From: Actinomycetes bacterium
Lineage (GTDB): Bacteria; Actinomycetota; Acidimicrobiia; Acidimicrobiales; Aldehydirespiratoraceae
Reading direction: 5' to 3'
Assembly: GCA_024276495.1 (NCBI GenBank)
Contig: JAJRXC010000061.1
Location: 28,870-92,869 of the forward strand
Length of the DNA: 64,000 bases
The notes beneath the pieces were generated by a model. That model ran no database searches. It had not been told where the DNA came from and saw nothing but the letters and a program-made list of their open reading frames with translations. Numbering within the stretch: the first letter of the stretch is position 1; every line of letters starts with the position of its first letter. Positions 56,709 through 64,000 of the stretch are shown here, one piece after another. The position numbers were made by a program, and so were the translations under genes.

Positions 56709-57959
56709 GTGACCGCTGTTCTCGACCGTGCCGGCCTTCAGCGCCGCACCCTGATCGTGTTGATGACCGCCGCCGGCCCGGCCGGCATGGGAATGGCGGG
56801 AGGTTTCGCGGCGACGACGCTGGCTTCGAAGGACATCGTCGACAACGCGAGTCTGGCGACGCTCGCGGCGACGATGATCAGCATCGGTGGTGCCGTCACC
56901 ACCGTTCCCCTCTCCCGGTACATGGCCCGCCGAGGTCGACGACCGGGCCTGCGGATCGGGTGGTCCGTTGCCGCGTCCGGGGCCCTGCTCGCCGTTCTCG
57001 CGGTCGAGACCGACCTCTATGTCCTGTTGGTGCTCGGCAGCGCGATGATCGGCGCCGGCAACGGCACCAACCTCGCCGCCCGTTACGCCGCGGCCGATCT
57101 GGCCGAGCCGGATCGCCGGGCCCGGTCCATCGGCATTCTCGTGTGGGCGGCGTCGATCGGGTCGATCCTCGGTCCGACCGTGGCCCTCGGGGCAACCGAG
57201 CGTCCGGCCGAGTGGTTCGGCTTCGAGGCGCTCTCGGGCCCGTATCTCATGGCGATCGCCGTGTTCGCGACCGCCGCGATCGTCGTCGAGGTGTTCCTCC
57301 GCCCCGATCCACTCCTCGTCGCCACCGGAGGCGATGGTCACAGCGCACCGGCCCGCCCGAGCCTGCGCGAGTCGTTCGGTCACATCGGGAGGAACCGGCT
57401 CGCGGTGATCGCGGTCGGCGCGATGGCCGTGGGCCAGGGCGTCATGGTGGCCGTGATGACCGTCACGCCGATCCACATGGGCGACGGCAACCAGGACAAG
57501 GAGATCATCGGGCTGGTGATCTCGCTCCACATCGTCGGGATGTACCTGTTCGCGCCGCTCGTCGGATGGCTGGTCGATCGTCTGCCGAGCAGCGTCATCG
57601 TCGCCACGGCCGGCATCGTGCTGTCGGTCGGCGGCGTCGTCGCATCGAGGACAGCGGCCGAGGACAGCGCCGGTGTCTTCGTCGGGCTGTTCCTCATCGG
57701 GCTGGGCTGGTCGTTCGCCATGATCTCGGGCAGCTCGTTGCTCACCGGCGCGTTCTCCGCCGACGAACGGGCGGCCGTGCAGGGTGCGGCCGACTTCACC
57801 ATGACCGCCGCCGGGGCCACCGCAGGGATCGCTTCGGGTGTGGTCGTCGAGGTGAGCAGCTTCCAGATGCTCAGCCAGGTTGCCGCCGTCGCCGCGCTGG
57901 CGCTGGTCGCGGCCGCGGTGTACTCCGTGAACCACCTTCACCGGGTCCGGGCCCGATGA
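56709..57959 (+). CDS. MFS transporter
   Basis: 416 residues, twelve membrane helices, with the MFS loop motif RYMARRGRRPGLRIGW (G-x4-RxGRR type) between helices 2 and 3 and GWLVDRLPSSVI in the second half. GTG 56709 is used. Fit is to the small-molecule drug exporter type; substrate unknown. Convergent with the aldehyde dehydrogenase gene, 19 nt between stops. Confidence 0.88.
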   Translation: MTAVLDRAGLQRRTLIVLMTAAGPAGMGMAGGFAATTLASKDIVDNASLATLAATMISIGGAVTTVPLSRYMARRGRRPGLRIGWSVAASGALLAVLAVETDLYVLLVLGSAMIGAGNGTNLAARYAAADLAEPDRRARSIGILVWAASIGSILGPTVALGATERPAEWFGFEALSGPYLMAIAVFATAAIVVEVFLRPDPLLVATGGDGHSAPARPSLRESFGHIGRNRLAVIAVGAMAVGQGVMVAVMTVTPIHMGDGNQDKEIIGLVISLHIVGMYLFAPLVGWLVDRLPSSVIVATAGIVLSVGGVVASRTAAEDSAGVFVGLFLIGLGWSFAMISGSSLLTGAFSADERAAVQGAADFTMTAAGATAGIASGVVVEVSSFQMLSQVAAVAALALVAAAVYSVNHLHRVRAR

Positions 57960-57978
57960 GCCCCGGGGCCGCGGGTGC

Positions 57979-59406
57979 TCACCAGCCGACGGCGATGTAC
58001 TGGGTCTCGCAGAACTCGTAGATCCCTTCGCTCGCCCCTTCGCGGCCGAGGCCCGACTGCTTCATGCCGCCGAACGGCGCGGCCGGGTCCGACATGGCGC
58101 CGCGGTTGAGACCGACCATGCCCGCTTCGAGCCGTTCGGCCGTTCGGAGGCCCTTGGCGAGGTCCCGGGTGTAGACGTAGGCGGCCAGACCCATCTCGGT
58201 GTCGTTGGCCTGGTCGATCATCTCGTCGTGGTCGGTGAAGGGGATCACCGGCGCCACCGGTCCGAAGATCTCCTGTCGGGTGATCGGTGACGACGCCCGG
58301 ACATCGGCCAACACGGTCGGCTCGTAGAAGAATCCGGGTCCGTCGATCGGCGCCCCGCCCAGGGCGACCGACGCGCCGTCGTCGACCGCCGCGGTGACGA
58401 GCGACCCGATCGACTCGATGGCCGCCGCGTTGATCATCGGGCCACACGTCACGCCGTCGTCGACACCGCGGCCGACCTTCACCGTGGCCATCGCGGCGGC
58501 CAGCTTCTCGGTGAACTCGGCCGCCACCGCGGCCTCGGCGAAGAAGCGGTTGGCCGCCGTGCACGTCTCGGCCGAATGGCGCATCTTGGCCACCATCGCG
58601 CCCTCGACGGCCGCGTCGATGTCGGCATCGTCGAACACGACGAACGGGGCGTTGCCGCCGAGCTCCATGGCGACCTTCAGGACACGGTCCGCGCAGCGCC
58701 GCAACAGCATGCGCCCGACCTCCGTCGAGCCCGTGAACGACACCATCCGGGTCGCCCGGTGCGCGGTGGCCGCGTCGAACCAGGAACCGGAGTCCTGCGT
58801 GGGCACGACGTTGACGACGCCGTCGGGAACCCCGGCCCGCTGGAGCAGGTCGGCGACCCTCAGCGCGGTGAGCGGGGCCTCCTTCGGCGGCTTGATGACG
58901 ACGGCGTTTCCGGCGGCGAGCGCCGGGGCGACCTTGCGGGTGATCATCGCGGCCGGGAAGTTCCAGGGCGTGACCATGACGACGACCCCGATCGGCGGAT
59001 GGCGGACGAGTATCCGGTTGGCCCCGGAGGGGGCGATGCCGATGGAACCGTGGATTCGCACCGCCTCCTCGCTGTTCCATCGGAAGAACTCCGCGGCGTA
59101 GGTGATCTCACCGGCGGCGTCGGCGATCGGTTTGCCGTGCTCGCGGGTGATCAGACCGGCCAGCTCGTCGCGATGGTCGAGCAGGGTCTGCCAGCAGGCC
59201 CGCAACACCTCGGCCCGCTCGCGGGGGGCGACGCGGGCCCAGTCCCGTTGCGCGCGGTCGGCGGCGTCGACCGCCGCGGTCGCGTCGTCGGGTGTCCCCG
59301 CGGCGACCGTGGTGATCTCCTCACCGGTGGCCGGGTCGAGGATCGGGATGCGGGCGCCGTCGGCGCCGTCACGCCACTCGCCTCCGATGAGAATCTGGTC
59401 CTGCAC
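57979..59406 (-). CDS. NAD(P)-dependent aldehyde dehydrogenase, succinate-semialdehyde-type
   Basis: 475 residues. VTPWNFPAAMITRKVAPALAAGNAVVIKPP, FTGSTEVGR, ELGGNAPFVVFDDAD with the general base Glu, and SAETCTAANRFF with the catalytic Cys. The end (NRGAMSDPAAPFGGMKQSGLGREG) is GabD-like. Start GTG 59406 is preferred over GTG 59412 because GGAGG lies about 5 nt before it. Betaine aldehyde could be a substrate given betA nearby, but the sequence favours succinate-semialdehyde-type. Confidence 0.85.
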   Translation of the reverse strand: MQDQILIGGEWRDGADGARIPILDPATGEEITTVAAGTPDDATAAVDAADRAQRDWARVAPRERAEVLRACWQTLLDHRDELAGLITREHGKPIADAAGEITYAAEFFRWNSEEAVRIHGSIGIAPSGANRILVRHPPIGVVVMVTPWNFPAAMITRKVAPALAAGNAVVIKPPKEAPLTALRVADLLQRAGVPDGVVNVVPTQDSGSWFDAATAHRATRMVSFTGSTEVGRMLLRRCADRVLKVAMELGGNAPFVVFDDADIDAAVEGAMVAKMRHSAETCTAANRFFAEAAVAAEFTEKLAAAMATVKVGRGVDDGVTCGPMINAAAIESIGSLVTAAVDDGASVALGGAPIDGPGFFYEPTVLADVRASSPITRQEIFGPVAPVIPFTDHDEMIDQANDTEMGLAAYVYTRDLAKGLRTAERLEAGMVGLNRGAMSDPAAPFGGMKQSGLGREGASEGIYEFCETQYIAVGW

Positions 59407-59424
59407 GCACACCTCCGAGAGTCA

Positions 59425-59448
59425 CGTGCGGCCCGCTCGGGTCGCACG
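59425..59448. promoter_or_regulatory. inverted repeat in the divergent gap between ald and FAD-oxidase genes
   Basis: CGTGCGGCCC pairs with GGGTCGCACG (one G-T wobble) around a 4-nt GCTC centre. It lies between the starts of the two divergent genes, in a 82-nt gap, so it may be a regulator operator. No regulator is adjacent. Confidence 0.4.
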
Positions 59449-59488
59449 GTGTTGCCGCCCATCGACTCGTCACCCACACTGGGCGACG

Positions 59489-60871
59489 ATGACGCTGCCC
59501 GACTCCACGTTCACCGACGAGCTGAGGGTAGTCCTGGACGTCGGGTCGGCGATCATCGAGGGCCAGCCGCCGCGGCTGGTGGTCCGGCCGAGATCCACCG
59601 TCGAGGTCTCCCGCGTCGTCGAGGCCTGTGTCGCCGCCGATGTCGCGATCGTCCCACTCGGTGGCGACACCGGCCTGTCGAGAGGGACCGAATCCCCGAC
59701 CGACCGACCATCGCTCCTGCTGTCGACGGCTCGTATGCGCCGCATCGAGTCGATCGATCCCGACCGGTGGACGATCACCGCCCAGGCCGGCGTCACGGTG
59801 CAAGAGGTCCAGGAGGCCGCAGCCGCGGTCGACCGCCGGTTCGCGCCCGACTGGGGGGCTCGCGGCACCGCGACCATCGGCGGAGCGATCGCGACGAACG
59901 CCGGGGGCAACAATGTCGTGCGCGACGGGACCTTTCGCGAGAACGTGCTCGGTCTCGAGGTCGTCTTGGCCGACGGTCGGGTGTGGGACGGCCGCCGGGC
60001 CCTCCACAAGGACGCGTCGGGGTATGACCTCGTCCAACTCTTCACCGGCAGCGAGGGGACGCTCGGGATCGTCACGTCCGCCGTTTTGAAGCTCGTTCCC
60101 GCCACTGCCCATCGACAGTCGGCGCTCGCCGCGATCAACGGACTCGACGATCTGATCGCGCTCCTCGCGCTCGCCCACGACGCCGCGGCCGGCACCCTGA
60201 GCGCGTTCGAGTTGATCCCCGATCTCGGCATCGAACGCGTCACCGAGATCCACGATCTGGCCCGTCCGATCCGCTCTCTCTCCGAGTACTGCGTGCTCGT
60301 GAGGTTCGCGTCGTCCGAACCGGTCACCGACCGTCTGGCCCGCTTCTTGTCGGAGGGCGTCGACGCCGGTCACATCGTCGATGCCGTGATGGCCGCCACC
60401 CCGGAACAGGAGTCGACGTTGTGGATGCTGCGCGACGAGCTCCGACCACCCCGCATATTCGCGCCGTTTCACCAACACGGGCTCAAGCTCGACGTCGCCG
60501 TTCCCCTCGACCGCATCGCCCGCCTCATCGTCGGTGTCGAGGAGATCGCGGCCGGCATCGCCCCGACGGCGCGCAGCTACGCCTTCGGCCACGTCGGCGA
60601 CGGCAACATCCACATGATGGTCCTGCCGACGACGGACGAGACGGTCGCCGCGTTTCTCGCGGCGCGGCCGGGGCTCGAGACCGCGATCGATGCGCTCGTG
60701 TTCGAGCTCGGGGGTACGCTCAGCGCCGAGCACGGCCTCGGTCTCCTGCTCCGGGATCGGGCCCGGCCACAAAAGCCCGAGATCGAGTGGGAGCTCATGC
60801 GGGCGATCAAGGCGGCGCTCGATCCCGACGACCGCCTCAACCCGGGCAAGACCCTTCCACCGGCCCGCTAG
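59489..60871 (+). CDS. FAD-linked oxidase, GlcD/D-2-hydroxyacid dehydrogenase type
   Basis: 460 residues. PCMH-type FAD domain: VRPRSTVEVSRVVEACVAADVAIVPLGGDTGLSRGT, GGAIATNAGGNNVVRDGTFRENVLGLEVVLADG, and TGSEGTLGIVTSAVLKLVP. The C-terminal domain has RSYAFGHVGDGNIHMMV, the metal/substrate-binding GHVGDGN-H motif, and LSAEHGLGLLLRD. Oxidises a 2-hydroxyacid such as glycolate, D-lactate or D-2-hydroxyglutarate. Stop overlaps the following minus-strand gene by 4 nt. Confidence 0.9.
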   Translation: MTLPDSTFTDELRVVLDVGSAIIEGQPPRLVVRPRSTVEVSRVVEACVAADVAIVPLGGDTGLSRGTESPTDRPSLLLSTARMRRIESIDPDRWTITAQAGVTVQEVQEAAAAVDRRFAPDWGARGTATIGGAIATNAGGNNVVRDGTFRENVLGLEVVLADGRVWDGRRALHKDASGYDLVQLFTGSEGTLGIVTSAVLKLVPATAHRQSALAAINGLDDLIALLALAHDAAAGTLSAFELIPDLGIERVTEIHDLARPIRSLSEYCVLVRFASSEPVTDRLARFLSEGVDAGHIVDAVMAATPEQESTLWMLRDELRPPRIFAPFHQHGLKLDVAVPLDRIARLIVGVEEIAAGIAPTARSYAFGHVGDGNIHMMVLPTTDETVAAFLAARPGLETAIDALVFELGGTLSAEHGLGLLLRDRARPQKPEIEWELMRAIKAALDPDDRLNPGKTLPPAR

Positions 60872-61695
60872 CCGATCCCGATCAGCACGACTCCCGACAC
60901 CACCCCGACCAGTCCGGCGATCTGCCACCACCAGAGTCGGACACGATCAACGACGGCGACGAGCACGACCGTCACCGCCGGGAACATCGAGGCGGTGACC
61001 GTGATCTCGCTCAACGATCCCCGCTGGGCGCCGTAGACGAACGCCGCCACCCCGGCTCCGGTGAGGATCCCTCCGGCCACACCCCGACCGAGGTTCTCCC
61101 GGTCGACGAAACGCGGAATCCCCCGGGCCGTCGCGATGGCGCCGAGGACGAGGAACGCGGAGAACCGTTGGGCGACACCGGCCCACATGCCACTTTCCGG
61201 TGAGACCTCCCCGAGGAACACGAACCCGACACCGAAACACGTCCCCGCCGCGATGCCCCAGCCGAGCGCGGCGACGACATGGTCGCCGAGATCCGGCGAG
61301 AGGGTGGTGGCCAGCAGGCCGAGCAGGGCGACGACCATGCCGATGACGACCGGGGCGACGAGCTGCTCACCGGTGGCCAAGCCCCACACAACCGGGATCA
61401 CCGCGGTGACCACGGCGGCCGTCGGTGACGCCACGACCGGCGACGACACCGCCATCCCGTGGTAGAGCAGCACGAGCGCGGCCGCGGCGAACACCCCCGA
61501 TGCGGCCCCGAACGCGAGATCGACCGCGAGCAGGTCGCTGGACACGACCACCATGAGGGCGGCCGACGTGAGCGCCCCGATCAGCATGTAGGTCATCACC
61601 ACGGTGAAGGCCTGGAGCCGCCGGGAGAGGTGGAGGCCGAAATAGTCGCCGGTGCCGATGGCCAACGAGAAGAAGATCCCGAGCGCCCAGGTCAA
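60868..61695 (-). CDS. EamA/DMT family transporter (second copy)
   Basis: 275 residues, about ten membrane helices. Opening IFFSLAIGTGDYFGLHLSRR, then two repeats (LLYHGMAVSSPVVASPTAAVVTAVIPVVWGLATGEQ; AFVYGAQRGSLSEITVTASMFPAVTVVLVAVVDRVRLWWWQIAG). Distinct from the copy at 55747. Substrate unknown. Lies 27 nt downstream of the acyl-CoA dehydrogenase gene on the same strand. Confidence 0.85.
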   Translation of the reverse strand: MTWALGIFFSLAIGTGDYFGLHLSRRLQAFTVVMTYMLIGALTSAALMVVVSSDLLAVDLAFGAASGVFAAAALVLLYHGMAVSSPVVASPTAAVVTAVIPVVWGLATGEQLVAPVVIGMVVALLGLLATTLSPDLGDHVVAALGWGIAAGTCFGVGFVFLGEVSPESGMWAGVAQRFSAFLVLGAIATARGIPRFVDRENLGRGVAGGILTGAGVAAFVYGAQRGSLSEITVTASMFPAVTVVLVAVVDRVRLWWWQIAGLVGVVSGVVLIGIG

Positions 61696-61722
61696 CCTCT
61701 CCTCCCGGGTCCGGTCACGCGG

Positions 61723-62835
61723 TCACGGGCGGGGCTCCCGGGGCAGGCCCAGCAGCCGCTCCCCGAGGATGTTGCGCATCACGTTGGAGGTTCCGCCCAT
61801 GATCGTGTAGCCCGGCGCGTAGTCGATCGCCCGGGCCAGATCGGAATCGGCCGCGGCCGCCATGCCGAGGGTACGGGCCGCGAAGTCGGCGACCCGCTGC
61901 TCGTGTTCGGTGCAGAAACATTTCGTGGCCGCGCTGAAACCGGCCGGCGCCTGCTTGAGCGACTCCCGGTAGACGAGGATGCGGCCGAGCCGGTAGCCGA
62001 TCTCGAGCCGGGCGATCTCCTGGCGCACGACAGGGTTCTCGGTGTCGGCCTCGGCGACCGCGAGGTCGTAGAGCGGCTTGTTGCTGACCAGGCGGTCGAT
62101 GCCGCCCCGTTCGTGTTCGAGCTGGCTCATCGTCTGTTTGAAGGCGTCGCCCTCGACCCCGACGAGGTTCTCGATCGGCACCCGGACATCGGTGAAGAAC
62201 ACCTCGCAGAAGTGCTCGTTGCCGGCCATGTCCTTGATCCGGCGAACCTCGATCCCGTCGAGGTCCATCGGGACGATGATCTCGCTGACCCCACGGTGGG
62301 GCGGACCGTCCGACGACGTGCGGCAGATCAGGCAGCAGTAGTCGGCGATGGCGGCGAACGAGGTCCAGATCTTCTGACCGTTGATCACCCAATGGGACCC
62401 GTCGCGCACCGCGGAGGTCTCGAGGACGGCGAGATCGGAGCCCGCATCGGGCTCGCTCATGCCGATGCACCAGGTGGTCTCGCCGTTGAGCATCCCCGGG
62501 AGGAACTCGGCTTGTTGGTCGGGCGAACCGTAGGCGATCAGGCCCGGCCCCATCTGCCGGTCGGCGAACCAGCTCGCGGCGATGGGTACCCCCACCGAGA
62601 TCATCTCCTCGCCCATGATCATGCGTTCGATGTTGGGGCGCCCACCCCCACCATGCTCGACGGGCCAGGTCATCCCGATCCAACCGTGTTCGGCCAGGGT
62701 CTTCGAGAACTCCGCGGAGTAGCCGTTGATCCACGAGTCGGTGAAGGCGCCGTAGGTGGCGACCCCTTCCCGGGCCACCTCGCGGGCCCGGGCCCGCAGC
62801 TCCTCCTGTTCGGAGGTGAAGGCGAAATCCAACAT
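61723..62835 (-). CDS. acyl-CoA dehydrogenase
   Basis: 370 residues. N-terminal FTSEQEELRARAREVAREGV, the WCIGMSEPDAGSDLAVLETSAVRDGSHWVINGQKIWTSFA middle-domain FAD loop, and C-terminal GYTIMGGTSNVMRNILGERLLGLPREP. Typical of the long-tail branch used for branched or steroid side-chain CoA esters; the catalytic Glu of the short-chain type is not obvious. EtfAB (6889-8646) would accept its electrons. ATG 62835 is 10 nt after the upstream Fe-S gene stop. Confidence 0.92.
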   Translation of the reverse strand: MLDFAFTSEQEELRARAREVAREGVATYGAFTDSWINGYSAEFSKTLAEHGWIGMTWPVEHGGGGRPNIERMIMGEEMISVGVPIAASWFADRQMGPGLIAYGSPDQQAEFLPGMLNGETTWCIGMSEPDAGSDLAVLETSAVRDGSHWVINGQKIWTSFAAIADYCCLICRTSSDGPPHRGVSEIIVPMDLDGIEVRRIKDMAGNEHFCEVFFTDVRVPIENLVGVEGDAFKQTMSQLEHERGGIDRLVSNKPLYDLAVAEADTENPVVRQEIARLEIGYRLGRILVYRESLKQAPAGFSAATKCFCTEHEQRVADFAARTLGMAAAADSDLARAIDYAPGYTIMGGTSNVMRNILGERLLGLPREPRP

Positions 62836-62845
62836 CGCCCGCAGG

Positions 62846-63703
62846 CTATTGCGGCTGCACGTAGGTCCACCCGAAACGACCCTTGATGCAGAGATGACCG
62901 TGGGTGACCGAGTGGTCGGCCGGTGAGGTGACCTTCACGATGCGGTCGTCTCGGGTGTGGACCTCGAGGTTGCAGCCCACCCCGCAGAACGAACAGATGG
63001 TGGTGGTGATGTCGTGCTCCTCCGGCCGCCAGTCACCGGCGGCCCGCAGGTCGAACTCGCTCTTGAACTGGATCGCTCCGGTCGGACACACACCGATGCA
63101 GTTGCCGCAGTACACACAGGCAGACTCGGGCAGGCTCACGTCGAACTCGGTGGAGATGCGGGCGTCGAACCCCCGACCGCGCACCGCGAGGGCGAAGGTG
63201 TGCTGGGCGTCGTCACCGCAGGCCTCGACGCACTTGTAGCAGAGCACGCACTTGTCGTAGTCGCGGATGTAGAGGTCGTCCTGGATCTTCGGTTCCTCGT
63301 CGATCCGGGCGGCCGGTCGGTCGGGCTGGTCGTAGCGGTCGAGATCGGCGCCGTAGTGGTCGATCCAGTGGGCCAGCTCGTCGGTCTGGCTCAGGTCGAC
63401 CCCGCTGCCGAGGAACTCGAGCACCATGCGTCGGCTGTGACGGACCCGCTCGGAATCGGTCTGCACGACCATGCCGTCTTCGACGGGCCGGGCGCATGAC
63501 GGCACGAGGGCCCGCGACCCCTCAACCTCGACCACGCAGACCCGGCACACGTTGACGGGGGTGAGGTTCTCGGCCCAGCACAGGGTGGGCGTGTCGATCC
63601 CGACCGACTCGCAGGCCTTGTGGATCGACGTCCCCGCGGGGACCTCGGCCGCGCGACCGTCGATCGTCAACGTCACCTCCGTCGTCTTCCCGGCGGCGGT
63701 CAC
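62846..63703 (-). CDS. formate dehydrogenase alpha/NuoG-like Fe-S protein lacking the molybdopterin domain
   Basis: 285 residues. A 2Fe-2S ferredoxin domain (TLCWAENLTPVNVCRVCVVEV, SCARPV), a His-Cys 4Fe-4S region, an 8-Fe ferredoxin pair (CVLCYKCVEACGDD, CVYCGNCIGVCPTG), then the Fe4S4 domain of the catalytic subunit (ICSFCGVGCNLEV, GHLCIKGRFGW). The frame ends in TAG five residues later, exactly where the catalytic molybdopterin domain should begin, and an unrelated gene starts 10 nt on. Either a split subunit or a truncated remnant. GTG 63703 overlaps the NuoF-like stop. Confidence 0.85.
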   Translation of the reverse strand: MTAAGKTTEVTLTIDGRAAEVPAGTSIHKACESVGIDTPTLCWAENLTPVNVCRVCVVEVEGSRALVPSCARPVEDGMVVQTDSERVRHSRRMVLEFLGSGVDLSQTDELAHWIDHYGADLDRYDQPDRPAARIDEEPKIQDDLYIRDYDKCVLCYKCVEACGDDAQHTFALAVRGRGFDARISTEFDVSLPESACVYCGNCIGVCPTGAIQFKSEFDLRAAGDWRPEEHDITTTICSFCGVGCNLEVHTRDDRIVKVTSPADHSVTHGHLCIKGRFGWTYVQPQ

Positions 63704-64000
63704 GGCGCCTCCCCGATCAGGCCGAGGGCGAGGGCCGAGTCGATCGCCGACGCGGCGGTGTGGCCGAGCCCGCAGATCGACGCGTCGACCATCACCCGGG
63801 AGATGTCGGCGGCGAGGGCCCGCCGCTCGGTGGTGAGCGAACCGGATCGGCGGAGCTGCAGCATCGTCTCGTGTTGACGAACGGTGCCGACCCGACACGG
63901 CACACACTGGCCGCACGACTCGTTGCGGAAGAACTCGGCGATGCGCACACACACCGCGGTCATGTCGATCTCGTCGGTGAACGCCATCACGACCCCCGAC
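63700..64000 (-). CDS. NuoF/FdsB-like NADH-binding subunit, C-terminal part (runs off the right edge)
   Basis: The visible frame ends with SCGQCVPCRVG (C-x2-C-x2-C) and DASICGLGHTA, the N3 4Fe-4S cluster ligands of complex I 51-kDa/FdsB-type proteins. The frame is open to the window edge, so at least two thirds of the protein is missing; a start at 63990 would leave out the FMN and NAD domains. Its stop overlaps the Fe-S gene start by 4 nt (GTGA), so both belong to one NAD-linked dehydrogenase operon. Confidence 0.85.
   Translation of the reverse strand, partial: SGVVMAFTDEIDMTAVCVRIAEFFRNESCGQCVPCRVGTVRQHETMLQLRRSGSLTTERRALAADISRVMVDASICGLGHTAASAIDSALALGLIGEAP

Overview
The window comes from a high-GC actinobacterium, most likely an Acidimicrobiia/Ilumatobacter-type (often marine) lineage. 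The evidence is a WhiB1-type regulator beside a PdtaS-type kinase, DUF3107, a class E-type sortase, a histidine phosphatase/DUF3090/SCO1664 trio, an Rv2466c-type (mycothiol-linked) thiol oxidoreductase, an F420-type FrhB protein, many GTG starts, 1-13 nt gene overlaps and many starts with a TANNNT box 6-9 nt upstream (leaderless transcripts). The taxon is inferred. I saw no rRNA, tRNA, CRISPR array, insertion sequence or phage gene, and no gene-free stretch longer than about 300 bases.

Layout. 1-1.8 kb: 3' end of an FrhB-type flavoprotein, then an Rv2466c-family DsbA-like protein whose first active-site Cys codon is TGA, then a PaaI thioesterase. 2-16.4 kb: housekeeping and regulation (cysteine desulfurase-like protein, family 5 UDG, phosphatase trio, ETF alpha/beta, diacylglycerol kinase-like protein, GDPD, WhiB1, PdtaS-like kinase, DUF3107, Mrp, SufR-like regulator, an interrupted receiver-domain gene, SixA, Crp/Fnr). 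16.4-25.5 kb: a complete minus-strand cytochrome c maturation System I operon (ccmABCDEFGHI) followed by a YceI/cytochrome c/copper monooxygenase fusion. 25.6-40.3 kb: sortase, lipoproteins, glycoside enzymes, TetR, NUDIX, TesB, lytic transglycosylase, YcaQ-like protein, HAD phosphatase, leuS. 40.5-51.4 kb: a corrinoid-dependent methyltransferase cluster (corrinoid protein, DUF1638, small 'virulence factor' family protein, methyl-THF methyltransferase, corrinoid activator, MttB homologue), a DmdA-like protein, PabB-PabC fusion and choline dehydrogenase. 51.4-64 kb: P450, SGNH hydrolase, META lipoprotein, transporters, aldehyde dehydrogenase, FAD oxidase, acyl-CoA dehydrogenase, and an NAD-linked formate dehydrogenase-like Fe-S module cut by the right edge.

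How the genes fit together. Ccm proteins would mature the c-type heme seen in the fusion protein immediately downstream. The corrinoid cluster, the DmdA-like protein and BetA together suggest use of methylated osmolytes (choline to betaine, then demethylation to methyl-tetrahydrofolate). The observation most worth checking is the probable selenoprotein at 797-1411: TGA stands exactly where CPWC should begin, the rest of the family sequence is intact on both sides, and an 8-bp hairpin with a GUU loop lies 22 nt after the TGA, as bacterial SECIS elements require.
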